This document shows, piece by piece, positions 8,103-16,731 of a DNA stretch of 64,000 nt. Each line of letters starts with the position of its first letter. The first letter of the stretch is position 1. Origin of the DNA: Vagococcus bubulae (GTDB lineage: Bacteria > Bacillota > Bacilli > Lactobacillales > Vagococcaceae); NCBI RefSeq assembly GCF_003950315.1, contig NZ_NGJT01000003.1, positions 106,531-170,530 of the forward strand, in the 5' to 3' direction. The notes under the pieces were generated by a model. It had not been told where the DNA came from, made no database searches, and saw only the letters and a list, made by a program, of their open reading frames with translations. The position numbers and the translations under genes are program-made.

Positions 8103-8934
8103 ATATATTTGATACAGACAATCGACAATCCTTTAAATAGTCTAAATATAATGCTGTAAATCGTGTGTCATGTTTTTTCTGCCATGGTTTTGACTCTCCA
8201 CAGAAATGCAGAATCGCTGTATTAGTCATCATCCAAAATAAGTCATGATTTCCACGACTACGTGCTAAGTAACTCATGTATTTTCTCGCATCATAATTCC
8301 AATGCTCCTCAGGTATTTCTTTAATATACTTACCGTATAAATAATTCAATACATCTTGATCTGGTAACAATAACAAATTCCCAAACTTCTCAATAGCATC
8401 GTTAATGCTTTCTATATTAATAATATCTCTTGCTTTATCCACATCTATCAACATGACACCTGAATTATAATAATCATGATCTGTATTTAATCTGATGTTA
8501 TTAATCCCTGAACTAATATTGGTAACACCTTTGTGAGTTGCAGCAGCCAGTAAACTACCTTGTAAATTTAAACGCCATAATCCTTCTAATGAATTTAATA
8601 TTAGGATATCAGGGTCTAGATAAAGAACTCGTTTAACCTCTTTGGGTAAAATATCCCCACAAAGCAAACGAAAATACATCTCTTTTGGGTACCTTTCAAC
8701 CGTTTTTGCTCCATTAAAATAATCATTATCTATTTTTATCGCACGAAATTCCCAATTAAAACTCTCTACCCATTTTGTTAAAAACTGACTATCTTCGTCT
8801 AAAATATTTTCATGAATTAGCCAAACAGTTCCTGTCATTTTAGGATTATTTTTAAATAAAGAAAACAACATTACCTCTAAAGGCTCAATATAATTTTCGT
8901 CAATCGTCACTAATAAATTCACTGATTCGTTCAT
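8101..8934 (-). CDS. Glycosyltransferase family 8 protein
   Basis: A 277-residue retaining glycosyltransferase of family GT8 (LPS galactosyltransferase / general stress GspA type). It has the sugar-nucleotide motif VLYLDPDILIL (DxD, about residue 105) and the C-terminal metal and acceptor block LHFCGESKPWQ. There is no signal peptide, so it acts in the cytoplasm or at the membrane face. The ATG at 8934, preceded by GGCGGGGG, is preferred to an upstream ATG at 9009 that would add 25 non-family residues. It is divergent from the broken GT2/GtrA gene. The acceptor is unknown. Confidence 0.9.
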   Translation of the reverse strand: MNESVNLLVTIDENYIEPLEVMLFSLFKNNPKMTGTVWLIHENILDEDSQFLTKWVESFNWEFRAIKIDNDYFNGAKTVERYPKEMYFRLLCGDILPKEVKRVLYLDPDILILNSLEGLWRLNLQGSLLAAATHKGVTNISSGINNIRLNTDHDYYNSGVMLIDVDKARDIINIESINDAIEKFGNLLLLPDQDVLNYLYGKYIKEIPEEHWNYDARKYMSYLARSRGNHDLFWMMTNTAILHFCGESKPWQKKHDTRFTALYLDYLKDCRLSVSNI

Positions 8935-9089
8935 TAATCCCCCGCCTATCATACTTAGTAGACCTAGTGTAGCAAAAAAACAGGAATGCTTCCACTCATA
9001 CTCTAACATGACTTAAACAATTCACTTTAAGCCTCCTTTAAGTTTAATATTTATACTTAATAATAACCTAACTACTGGAGGCGATAAAC

Positions 9090-9924
9090 ATGCATTCTGT
9101 TGTTTTAATTCTGTTGTTTTAATTCCTATTTTTGAACCGACTGATAAAACAATTGCGTTTATGAAAAAATTAACACAAGAACCATTTCCTATCTCTGTAG
9201 TAGATGATGGTTCTGGTGAGTTGTATCAAGAAAAATTTCAGCAACTTTCTCTAATGGGTGTGACTGTTCTTAGCTACTTAGTAAATCATGGTAAGGGATA
9301 TGCTCTAAAATTTGGGTTTAGATACATTCAAAAAATTTACCCAACAAGTCATATTGTGACTGCAGATGGTGATGGACAACATAGTATTGAGAACATCAAA
9401 CGCATGATACAACGCATGGAATATTTGCCTTTAAATGTTTTACTATTGGGTGTTAGGCATTTTGATAAACAAACAACCCCCATCAAAAGTTATTATGGTA
9501 ATCGTATGACGTCTCTTATTTATTTTCTTTCTTCAGGAATTAAGTTAGAAGATACTCAAACAGGACTACGAGGATTCCATTCACAAATGATACCGGACTT
9601 ACTAAAAATACCAGGAAACCGTTTTGAATATGAGATGAATCAACTGATTGACTTAGTCAAAGATGGGTATACAATCGATATTTTATCCGTGGTATCATTA
9701 TCATTCTTAATTATCCATTGCATACCCTAACCAATCGTTTTGCTTTTAATTTATATAATATGGGTATTGCAATGCTTGTAAATGCCATTGTTCTAAAAGG
9801 GGTATTAGATATTGCAGGTAGCGACTCTCCTTATCTAATCTATTTTTATATCACTGGTCTTTTATTATTTGTAGCAAGTATCTTGGTATTTAGCATAAAG
9901 GCTTTTAGTCAACAAACAACTTAG
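9090..9924 (+). pseudogene. Broken GT2 glycosyltransferase / GtrA fusion gene
   Basis: The ATG at 9090 has a good CTGGAGGCG site, but a 14-bp tandem duplication at 9094-9121 shifts the frame after about six codons. Removing one copy restores MHSVVLIPIFEPTD, which runs on in frame into the glycosyltransferase family 2 domain (SVVDDGSGE, VTADGDGQHS, DTQTGLRGF) from 9161. A second lesion near 9700-9730 breaks the GT2 part, and the remaining 3' reading frame (9718-9924) encodes the last membrane segments of a GtrA domain. The region joining the two, including most GtrA helices, is missing. This matches two-domain GT2-GtrA proteins of enterococci in decayed form. Confidence 0.85.
9094..9121 (+). 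repeat. 14-bp tandem duplication causing a frameshift
   Basis: The unit ATTCTGTTGTTTTA occurs twice back to back, with four bases of a third copy. It lies in codons 2-6 of the GT2/GtrA gene; 14 is not a multiple of three, so it inactivates the start region. Confidence 0.95.
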
Positions 9925-10241
9925 CCTTGGGTTTGTTTATAGTGCTCACCCCACTCTGACAGGCTATTTAAAACAGATGAGAGACTATAACCAACATTTG
10001 TTAGTTCATATTCAACACGCGGTGGTACTTCTGCATAAACGGTTCTTGTTAATAACCCAAATTTTTCCATATCACGAAGATTTTCCGTTAAGACTTTTTG
10101 AGAAATGTTTCCAACAGTTCGTTTTAATTCACCAAAACGTTTTTTACCATCCATTAAATCTCTTAAAATTAATACTTTCCAACGATTATTAATTAGCAAC
10201 AATGTTGTTTCAACTGGACAATCTGGTAATATTTTTTCCAT
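9921..10241 (-). CDS. HxlR-family transcriptional regulator
   Basis: A 106-residue winged-helix regulator of the HxlR type. It has the typical N-terminal cysteine (LPDCPVE, residue 8), the NNRWKVLILRDL helix, the recognition segment GNISQKVLTENLRDME and the wing sequence PPRVEYELT. HxlR proteins sense reactive electrophiles or oxidants through the conserved cysteine. It is divergent from a NAD(P)-binding protein gene at 10376, its probable target. The AGAAGGAT site precedes the ATG. Its 3' end overlaps the last bases of the degenerate GtrA frame on the other strand. Confidence 0.94.
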   Translation of the reverse strand: MEKILPDCPVETTLLLINNRWKVLILRDLMDGKKRFGELKRTVGNISQKVLTENLRDMEKFGLLTRTVYAEVPPRVEYELTNVGYSLSSVLNSLSEWGEHYKQTQG

Positions 10242-10375
10242 GCTAATCCTTCTTTCTACTTAATAGTTTCTTATAGGTAACTAGGTTACTAAAAAGTGCT
10301 TACTTACATTTTGTAATTAATAGGTTTATTATAATCATATAAAAAAATTTATTCAACTTACAGGAGGAATGTACA

Positions 10376-11005
10376 ATGAAATTAGCAGTAATTGGAGCAA
10401 ACGGGAAGTCTGGACAATTGATTGTCGATAAAGCATTAGAAAATGGTATAGAAGTAACAGCTATTACTAGAAATGACAACCACTCTAACGCTACTCATGT
10501 TTTAAAAAAAGATTTATTTAGTTTAACAGCGGATGATGTCAAAGATTTTGATGTGGTGGTTGATGCGTTTGGCGTTTGGGAGCCCGATAAAATGTTTGAA
10601 CATAAAACATCTATCGAACATTTAATTGAGATATTAAGCGGACTAGATACTCGTCTTTATGTAGTAGGTGGTGCTGGAAGTTTATATGTAGATAAATCTA
10701 AAACACAACAGCTTAAAGATACACCAGACTTTCCAGAAGAATTTAAATTACTTGTTAACAGTATGAGTGCTGGACTGGATGTCTTGAGGAAAGCTAATGA
10801 TGTTCACTGGGTATATGTCAGCCCTGCTGCTGATTTTCAAGCTGATGGAGAGGAATCTGGAAATTATGCTGTTGCCGGTGAGATTTTAACGACTAACGCT
10901 AATGGTGAAAGTTACATTAGTTACAAAGATTATGCTAATGCCTTAATCAAAGAAATTCTTCACCCAACAGTGGATAAAGCACGCATTTCTGTTTACACAA
11001 AATAA
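10376..11005 (+). CDS. NAD(P)H-binding NmrA/SDR-like protein
   Basis: A 209-residue Rossmann-fold protein of the atypical short-chain dehydrogenase / NAD(P)H-binding class. The nucleotide-binding glycine motif is VIGANGKSGQLIV at the N-terminus (GxxGxxG form), and GGAGSLYVD is the typical loop after beta-4. There is no classical YxxxK pair, as is usual in this group. Such proteins are often quinone or flavin reductases or redox sensors. It is divergent from the HxlR regulator, a common arrangement in which HxlR controls a reductase. ACAGGAGGAATG precedes the ATG. The substrate is unknown. Confidence 0.88.
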   Translation: MKLAVIGANGKSGQLIVDKALENGIEVTAITRNDNHSNATHVLKKDLFSLTADDVKDFDVVVDAFGVWEPDKMFEHKTSIEHLIEILSGLDTRLYVVGGAGSLYVDKSKTQQLKDTPDFPEEFKLLVNSMSAGLDVLRKANDVHWVYVSPAADFQADGEESGNYAVAGEILTTNANGESYISYKDYANALIKEILHPTVDKARISVYTK

Positions 11006-11047
11006 AACATTCCTCCTATCTTGCAAATTAAGATAGGAGGAATGTTT
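11005..11047. terminator. Strong terminator between convergent genes
   Basis: An 18-bp perfect stem (AAACATTCCTCCTATCTT with its complement, 11005-11022 and 11030-11047) with a 7-base loop. It lies between the convergent SDR-like gene and the purine permease gene. Confidence 0.9.
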
Positions 11048-11048
11048 A

Positions 11049-12425
11049 TTATATTGTAAATAAATATAAAACAGAAATAACTGTAATAAAATGCATCACT
11101 GTTGGTATTTCTTTCATACGTCCAGCAAAAATCATGCACAACTCATAAGATAAAAATCCTAATACTAGCCCTAAAGCAATTGATCCAGTTAAAGGCATCA
11201 TGACAATGGTTAAAAAGGCTGGGATGACTTCTTCAAAGCCTCCATCCCAATCGATGCCTGTGATATTTTGCATCATAAAGATTCCAATCACAACCATGGC
11301 TGGAGTTGTTACTGCGGTGGTGACAAGAGATAAGACTGGGTAAAAGAAAGCAGATAATAAAAACAATCCGGCAACAATCACACTCATTAAACCAGTTCTA
11401 GCTCCTGCTATAATTCCTGAGACAGATTCGATATAAGTTGATAAACTAGACGTTCCCAAGATAGAACCAAAGAACGTTCCCAACGCATCTGCACTATAAA
11501 TTCGTTTATTGTCTTCAAAATTTTCTTGTTTAATATCAGATACTTGTGTCGCTGCAGCAGAAAGTGTTGTCGCTGTCCCAAAGAAATCTAAAAATAAAAA
11601 TGTCAAAATAATAACTATTGAGTCTAGCGATAACATTTTGTCTAAATTTTTCACAGCAACCATAAACGTATCATTCATCATGGCATTCATCGGTTCAGTT
11701 GGAATGACAACTGGTGAGCCTTTTGGTAATTGAGGTAAGGTTGCCACAACATCTGCACTTAAATTAAACCAGTTCATCCATACGCCAAAACGAATAAACA
11801 ACCCACATACTGCTGCACCAATCATTCCTAAAAAAACAGCATATTGATTTTTTCTAACTAAAAAGAAAGCAGCTGTAATAATACCAAAAAAAGCAATAAT
11901 CACATTAGGATTAGAAAAGCCACCAAACGTAATAAACATCCCCTCATCTGGTACGATGATTCCAGAATTTTTAAAACTGACAAAAGCAATGAAGATCCCT
12001 AGTCCAACTGTTCCAGCCTGTTTCACATTTGATGGAATAGCTTTAATAATCTTAGAACGTGCGCCAGAAAAAGCTAACATTAAAAATAAAACTGACGCCA
12101 CTAATACTGAGGCCAGAGCTTCTTGCCATGATTTTCCCATTTGCAAAACAACTGAATAAGCGAAAAAAGCGTTCATTGACATACAAGGTGCCAACCCTAA
12201 AGGAAATTTTGCCCATAATCCCATGATTAACATCGCTATCGCAGAGGATAAAATAGTGGACATAAAAACAGCATCTTTTGGCATTCCTGCTTGACCTAAA
12301 ATAATCGGATTAACAAAAATAACATATGACATGGCAAAAAATGCCGTTAATCCTCCTGTGAATTCTCGTTTAAACGTAGAGCCTGATTCTGTGATCCCAA
12401 AATAGTGATCAATCTTTTCCTTCAT
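11049..12425 (-). CDS. NCS2-family purine permease (PbuG/PbuO-like)
   Basis: A 458-residue membrane transporter of the AzgA-like NCS2 group, with about 12 to 13 membrane segments. Typical blocks are FFAMSYVIFVNP near the N-terminus, GLAPCMSMNAFFAY, SVKQAG-like helix regions, and DFFGTATTLSAAA in the second half that lines the substrate site. It should import hypoxanthine, guanine or adenine by proton symport. The upstream purine riboswitch has the C that selects guanine-type bases, which supports guanine/hypoxanthine transport. AGGAGGAAT precedes the ATG. Confidence 0.94.
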   Translation of the reverse strand: MKEKIDHYFGITESGSTFKREFTGGLTAFFAMSYVIFVNPIILGQAGMPKDAVFMSTILSSAIAMLIMGLWAKFPLGLAPCMSMNAFFAYSVVLQMGKSWQEALASVLVASVLFLMLAFSGARSKIIKAIPSNVKQAGTVGLGIFIAFVSFKNSGIIVPDEGMFITFGGFSNPNVIIAFFGIITAAFFLVRKNQYAVFLGMIGAAVCGLFIRFGVWMNWFNLSADVVATLPQLPKGSPVVIPTEPMNAMMNDTFMVAVKNLDKMLSLDSIVIILTFLFLDFFGTATTLSAAATQVSDIKQENFEDNKRIYSADALGTFFGSILGTSSLSTYIESVSGIIAGARTGLMSVIVAGLFLLSAFFYPVLSLVTTAVTTPAMVVIGIFMMQNITGIDWDGGFEEVIPAFLTIVMMPLTGSIALGLVLGFLSYELCMIFAGRMKEIPTVMHFITVISVLYLFTI

Positions 12426-12483
12426 TTACTATTCCTCCTATTAGTTAAAAAAACTCATCATGGCAGAATAATAACATTCATTT

Positions 12484-12553
12484 GCCAAAGTAAGTTACTT
12501 TACGGGTAACTTGTAGAAACTCCTAGACCGTATTACTAGAATTATATGGTTTT
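12484..12553 (-). promoter_or_regulatory. Purine riboswitch upstream of the NCS2 permease gene
   Basis: On the minus strand the purine aptamer core is clear: CCATATAAT (P1 and J1/2), P2 UCUAG/CUAGG with loop AAUACGG, J2/3 GUUUCUAC, P3 AAGUUAC/GUAACUU with loop CCGUAAA, and J3/1 AC. These match the xpt-type consensus loops and joining regions. The base at the specificity position (equivalent to C74) is C, predicting guanine/hypoxanthine binding. Downstream, UGGCA...UGCCA followed by a U7 run (12447-12490) could form a terminator sharing the P1 3' strand, that is, an OFF switch. P1 pairing is short with one mismatch. Confidence 0.88.
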
Positions 12554-12703
12554 TTATTACCTCGATATCATATCAACTTTTTTAATTATTTTCAATAAAA
12601 AAGCGAACAAATATTTATTATTTTCTATTTATAGTTAATTTTTTTATAAAATAAATAAACTAATTTTAAATTAATTGTTTTTATTTAGGTTAAAACATGA
12701 TAT

Positions 12704-12741
12704 TAAAAAAGAGTCAACCACCAAACTAGTGATTAACTCTT
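12704..12741 (-). terminator. Terminator after the BceAB-like operon
   Basis: AAGAGTtAA-type stem (12709-12717 with 12733-12741) with an inner CAC/GTG, followed on the minus strand by T6. The rest of 12554-12703 is AT-rich with no feature that I can name. Confidence 0.8.
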
Positions 12742-12744
12742 ATT

Positions 12745-14547
12745 TTAATTATTTTCTTTTGGTAACACAATACTACTATATATCACAACTGTTAAAACAT
12801 AATAAATAGCATACAAGAAGATAAAGATTGAAAATGGAATCCAAATGCCATGATATGGATCACTCATTAATTCTTTAAACATTTGCAACCCAAACAATAC
12901 ATGAATCACACCTAAAATACCTGGCAATAAGAATAATACACCGATTTCTTTTCTCACAGCTCCTTTAAGAAGTGATGGTCTTGTCCCAATTTTTCGTAAC
13001 ATTTGGAATCTTGCTTTATCTGTATTAGCAGAAGATAAAATTTTAAACATCAGACAACTTGCTAACATGGTTAAGAAAGCTAAACCTAAAAAGAATCCCA
13101 TAAACTGAAAACCTGAATACATTGAATTAGATAATTGATACATCACATATTTTTGTGCTGTCTGATCAAATCCATCTCCTTTACTGAGACTTGGATTATT
13201 TTTGGTGTTTTCTGCTACTAACTTCTTAATTTGAGGCAAACTTTCTTTAAAATTAGACACACTAATTAATTCCAAACTTGCTTCTGGTAAAGCTAATTGA
13301 TTAAAATCTTCTGCTGAAACCAATTTGATGTCTTTATTTTGTTGTTCTGGTGTGCCATACCATCTTAAACTTTCTAAAATATGTGGATCATTCAACATAT
13401 CTTGACCGGTATAGCTTATCACTTTTTGAGTTTTAAAATCTTTATTTTGGAAAGGACGCTCGTTAAACTGTTCCTCATTATAGTACAACGTCTTATCGTC
13501 TTCTTTTTGACTGTAAGTATCATTTACTATTGGATTTAACTGATTAATTTGTGTTTTATCTATTTTTTGCGCATTGTTTAACACCAAGTCATATGTTGCA
13601 GATTTATTAGTTGAATCAAGTGTTTGGGTTCTAAAACCTAAACCAACTGTTATAGCACCCATGGCCAAAGCAAATAAAATAGCAACCATTGTTAAAATTT
13701 GTGTGTAATCACGAATACGAAAAGTTAATTGTGATAAAGTAAAATTATTTAGTTTTTTCATAGAAATAGCATCAACATTTTTTAGAATACTTAGCACAAA
13801 AATCGCAATCGCATGAAATAGGAAGTAACTTCCTAATACTATTGTAACTAGGGCGACAGCAATACCAAATAATTGATATTTATTAATATGTGCTAACATA
13901 TAGTAGCCAATGCCTAAACTGATAACCCCTATGACTGTTTCTAAAAATAATAGGATTGGTTTAATTTTTAATGTTTTCGGCATAGCTTGTTCTTTTAGTA
14001 ATTGCAAAATAGGCTTTTTAACAATAGAACCTGCATTAATAAATGCTGTAACAATAAATAGTATGCCAAAGAAAACAAATGTCCAGATCATCGCTGATAC
14101 ATTAAACGGTGAAAAATGTTTTACTGTAATATCTAGCTGATTAACCAATAAAGAATTAACAATAGATGTTAATCCAACACCAACAAGTGTTCCAATAATA
14201 GTTGCAGCAAATCCTATAATAAACGTTTCTAAAAAAATGATTTGAGCAATTTTTTTCGTTTTTGCTCCTAACATCATGAGCATCGCATATGTTTTTTGCC
14301 GTAATGTCATCAAAAAGGAATTCGCATATAAAATGTACACCACTGTAATAATACCTAATAACACTGTTCCAAATTGAAAAATGACAGCCGCCATTTTGAC
14401 TGTGTTACTACTTTCTAAAAAGGCTTTGTTTGTTGCGATACTTTGGAACATATAAAAAATAGCTGATGCTATAGCTAAGCCTGAAAAGAGAATCATATAA
14501 TCTCGTAAACGACTTTTTATACCTGTCATGGATAGTTTCCAAATCAT
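12745..14547 (-). CDS. BceB/VraG-like FtsX-family ABC permease
   Basis: A 600-residue permease of the peptide-antibiotic resistance type. About ten membrane helices are visible: helices near 20 and 60, an FtsX block at about 55-185, further helices at 195-300, a soluble extracellular domain of about 190 residues (roughly 305-495), and a final FtsX block to the C-terminus. The large domain between helices VII and VIII is the bacitracin/lantibiotic-sensing region in BceB relatives. It is slightly shorter than BceB of Bacillus. It follows its ATPase gene by 16 bp. No BceRS two-component pair is adjacent. Confidence 0.9.
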   Translation of the reverse strand: MIWKLSMTGIKSRLRDYMILFSGLAIASAIFYMFQSIATNKAFLESSNTVKMAAVIFQFGTVLLGIITVVYILYANSFLMTLRQKTYAMLMMLGAKTKKIAQIIFLETFIIGFAATIIGTLVGVGLTSIVNSLLVNQLDITVKHFSPFNVSAMIWTFVFFGILFIVTAFINAGSIVKKPILQLLKEQAMPKTLKIKPILLFLETVIGVISLGIGYYMLAHINKYQLFGIAVALVTIVLGSYFLFHAIAIFVLSILKNVDAISMKKLNNFTLSQLTFRIRDYTQILTMVAILFALAMGAITVGLGFRTQTLDSTNKSATYDLVLNNAQKIDKTQINQLNPIVNDTYSQKEDDKTLYYNEEQFNERPFQNKDFKTQKVISYTGQDMLNDPHILESLRWYGTPEQQNKDIKLVSAEDFNQLALPEASLELISVSNFKESLPQIKKLVAENTKNNPSLSKGDGFDQTAQKYVMYQLSNSMYSGFQFMGFFLGLAFLTMLASCLMFKILSSANTDKARFQMLRKIGTRPSLLKGAVRKEIGVLFLLPGILGVIHVLFGLQMFKELMSDPYHGIWIPFSIFIFLYAIYYVLTVVIYSSIVLPKENN

Positions 14548-14563
14548 TGATGTATTCTCCTTT

Positions 14564-15316
14564 CTACTGTTCTAAATTACCTAAAGAAACAAGGATTTCT
14601 CGGTAGAACTCATCACGAGATTTACCATCACGTTTTAACTCTTGATGGATGATACCATCTTTGATGAATAAAATACGTTTGCAATAACTAGCAGAAAACG
14701 GGTCATGCGTTACCATTAAAACAGATACATTGTCCTCATAATTCAATTCATCCATCATATCAAGCAAATCTTTAGCACTTTTTGAATCAAGTGCTCCTGT
14801 TGGCTCATCTGCTAATAAAATACTTGGTTCAGTGACTAGCGCTCTTGCTGCAGCTACCCGTTGCTTTTGTCCTCCTGATAGTGCCGTAGGATATTTTTCT
14901 AAAATCTCATTAATCCCTAAACGATTTGCCACATGATTGGTTTTCTTTTTAATCATTTTAGGTTTAACGCTTTGTAATGATAAAGGTATCGCAATATTTT
15001 CGGCTGCCGTCATGGTTTCAAGCAAATTAAAATCTTGAAAAATAAACCCAATTTTTTTTGCACGAAAATCTGCTAATTTATTTCCTTTTAATGTTGTCAC
15101 ATCTTCACCAGCAATTTTTACAGAACCTTTTGTTGGTTTATCTAATGTTGATAAAATATTTAATAAGGTTGATTTTCCTGAACCAGAAGCTCCCATAATA
15201 CCAATGAATTCACCTTCTTCTACATCAAACGTCACACCGTCTAAAGCAGTAGTTTGTTTCTCATTGCTTTTTCCATATACTTTTTTTAAATCTTTCACAC
15301 TTACAACTGATGTCAT
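14564..15316 (-). CDS. BceA/VraF-like ABC transporter ATPase
   Basis: A 250-residue ATP-binding protein of the MacB/LolD/BceA group. The Walker A GASGSGKST (about 42-50), Q-loop FQDFNLL, signature ALSGGQKQR, Walker B ILLADEPTGALD and switch histidine MVTHD are all intact. The C-terminal stretch beyond the core (IHQELKRDGKSRDEFYREIL) is typical of BceA proteins. It pairs with the downstream permease to remove or shield against cell-wall-active peptides. AGGAGGATACAT precedes the ATG. Confidence 0.94.
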   Translation of the reverse strand: MTSVVSVKDLKKVYGKSNEKQTTALDGVTFDVEEGEFIGIMGASGSGKSTLLNILSTLDKPTKGSVKIAGEDVTTLKGNKLADFRAKKIGFIFQDFNLLETMTAAENIAIPLSLQSVKPKMIKKKTNHVANRLGINEILEKYPTALSGGQKQRVAAARALVTEPSILLADEPTGALDSKSAKDLLDMMDELNYEDNVSVLMVTHDPFSASYCKRILFIKDGIIHQELKRDGKSRDEFYREILVSLGNLEQ

Positions 15317-15503
15317 ATGTATCCTCCTATGCTTACTTCCAAATAATTGTCCTTTATAATAGCTATCAATAGATTAAACCAAAATACTGTTTCTATCTAT
15401 TGAACCAGAGGGCGATTTATTCCCCGACTTAAGACTGATTAAAAAATATTCACTATTAGACTTTTAACTATTATATTGTATTTTTATAAATAAATAAAAT
15501 AAA

Positions 15504-15533
15504 AAAGCAACCATTTAATCAAAAAGTTGCTTT
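15504..15533 (-). terminator. Terminator after the glycerol-dehydrogenase-like gene
   Basis: AAAGCAAC / GTTGCTTT stem with a 14-base loop followed by TTTTTTA on the minus strand. The region 15317-15500 otherwise holds the leader of bceA, including an AATAGAT/ATCTATT inverted repeat at 15369-15402. Confidence 0.75.
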
Positions 15534-15550
15534 AAAAATTGTTATTAATA

Positions 15551-16645
15551 TTAAAAATATTTTTTCACATAAGTATCAACAAATAAAAGAGCATTCATCA
15601 CTTCTTCTGCCTTGATATTAGGAGACAACTTATGAATGGTTTCACCTGGTTTTGTGGCTTGTAGACTTATTTTTAACAACTCATCTGTATCTGTTTTATC
15701 TAAGTATAATTCATCTAGTGTTGTAGGTAATCCTAGTTTCTGATAAAAATCGATAAACCGATCTAATTCTTTTTTAGGTCTTTTTTCTAAGACAAGTTGT
15801 GTTAATGTCCCATAAGCAACTTTTTCACCATGCGTTAATCTCTGAACTTCCCCACTCAATGCACTAAAGCCATTATGAATAGAGTGTGCTGCTGCTAAGC
15901 CACAACATTCAAACCCTATACCACTTAATAAGGTATTTGCTTCAATCACTGCCTCTAGTGAAGGTGTGACTATTTTGGCTTCATTAGCCGCAACGGCTTG
16001 TAATCCTTCTTCAAATAAAACTTTTTCACATTTTTCAGCTATAGCTTCTGCAGCTAATGTCGGAACACCTTGCATCAGCGTACTTTCTCCTCGTTCAATA
16101 ATCGAACGACCTTCCACCCAAGTGGATAACGCATCGGCTATTCCTGATATCAGTAATTTTACTGGGGCTTTTGAGATGACCGTTGTATCAACTAACACTA
16201 AATCAGGATGCTTTTTATAATAAATATAATGATCAAATAATCCTTCATCCGTATAAACAACTGAAATACTAGACGTTGGGGCATCCGTTGAAGCTGTCGT
16301 AGGGACAATGACCACTGCTTTTTCTAAATGATTAGAAATAGCTTTTGCCACATCTATTGTTTGTCCCCCACCTAATCCAATTACTAAATCAATTTGTTCT
16401 TTTTTTGCTACTTCTTGAATACGATTAATTTCAGATAATGTTGCCCCCCCATTAAATCGCGCATAACAAACTGCAACATCTTGTGCTATTAATTCTTTTT
16501 CAAATTCTTTCCCTACAATATCATAAACCATATCATCACTTAATAGTAATGCGCAACTACCCAATTCTTTGATGTAGGGAATTCCTTCTTTCATCGCCTG
16601 TTGCCCTTGTATATATTTTGATGGACTGGCAAACACTGATAACAT
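15551..16645 (-). CDS. Glycerol dehydrogenase-like NAD-dependent alcohol dehydrogenase
   Basis: A 364-residue member of the iron/zinc-containing alcohol dehydrogenase superfamily, glycerol dehydrogenase (GldA) branch. Visible features are the NAD-binding GLGGGQTIDVAKA (about residue 92), PTTASTDAPTSSISVVY (about 116-132), and metal-ligand regions SGIADALSTWVEGR, AAAHSIHNGFSAL and LTHGEKVAYG. The start MLSVFASPSKYIQGQ is typical of GldA. It would oxidise glycerol to dihydroxyacetone, or a related 1,2-diol. No dhaKLM genes are adjacent. It has its own GGAGG site and lies 86 bp downstream of menC. Confidence 0.9.
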   Translation of the reverse strand: MLSVFASPSKYIQGQQAMKEGIPYIKELGSCALLLSDDMVYDIVGKEFEKELIAQDVAVCYARFNGGATLSEINRIQEVAKKEQIDLVIGLGGGQTIDVAKAISNHLEKAVVIVPTTASTDAPTSSISVVYTDEGLFDHYIYYKKHPDLVLVDTTVISKAPVKLLISGIADALSTWVEGRSIIERGESTLMQGVPTLAAEAIAEKCEKVLFEEGLQAVAANEAKIVTPSLEAVIEANTLLSGIGFECCGLAAAHSIHNGFSALSGEVQRLTHGEKVAYGTLTQLVLEKRPKKELDRFIDFYQKLGLPTTLDELYLDKTDTDELLKISLQATKPGETIHKLSPNIKAEEVMNALLFVDTYVKKYF

Positions 16646-16731
16646 ATTTTTTCCTCCAATATACTAAATTTTCATTCTATTGTTAGTATAACGGAGGAAT
16701 TTTAATCTGAACAATAATATCTATAAAAAAT

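Noticed and set aside
9718..9924. Independent 68-residue membrane protein gene
   Set aside because: No ribosome binding site and an N-terminus joined to GT2 sequence; it is best read as the last part of the broken GT2/GtrA gene.
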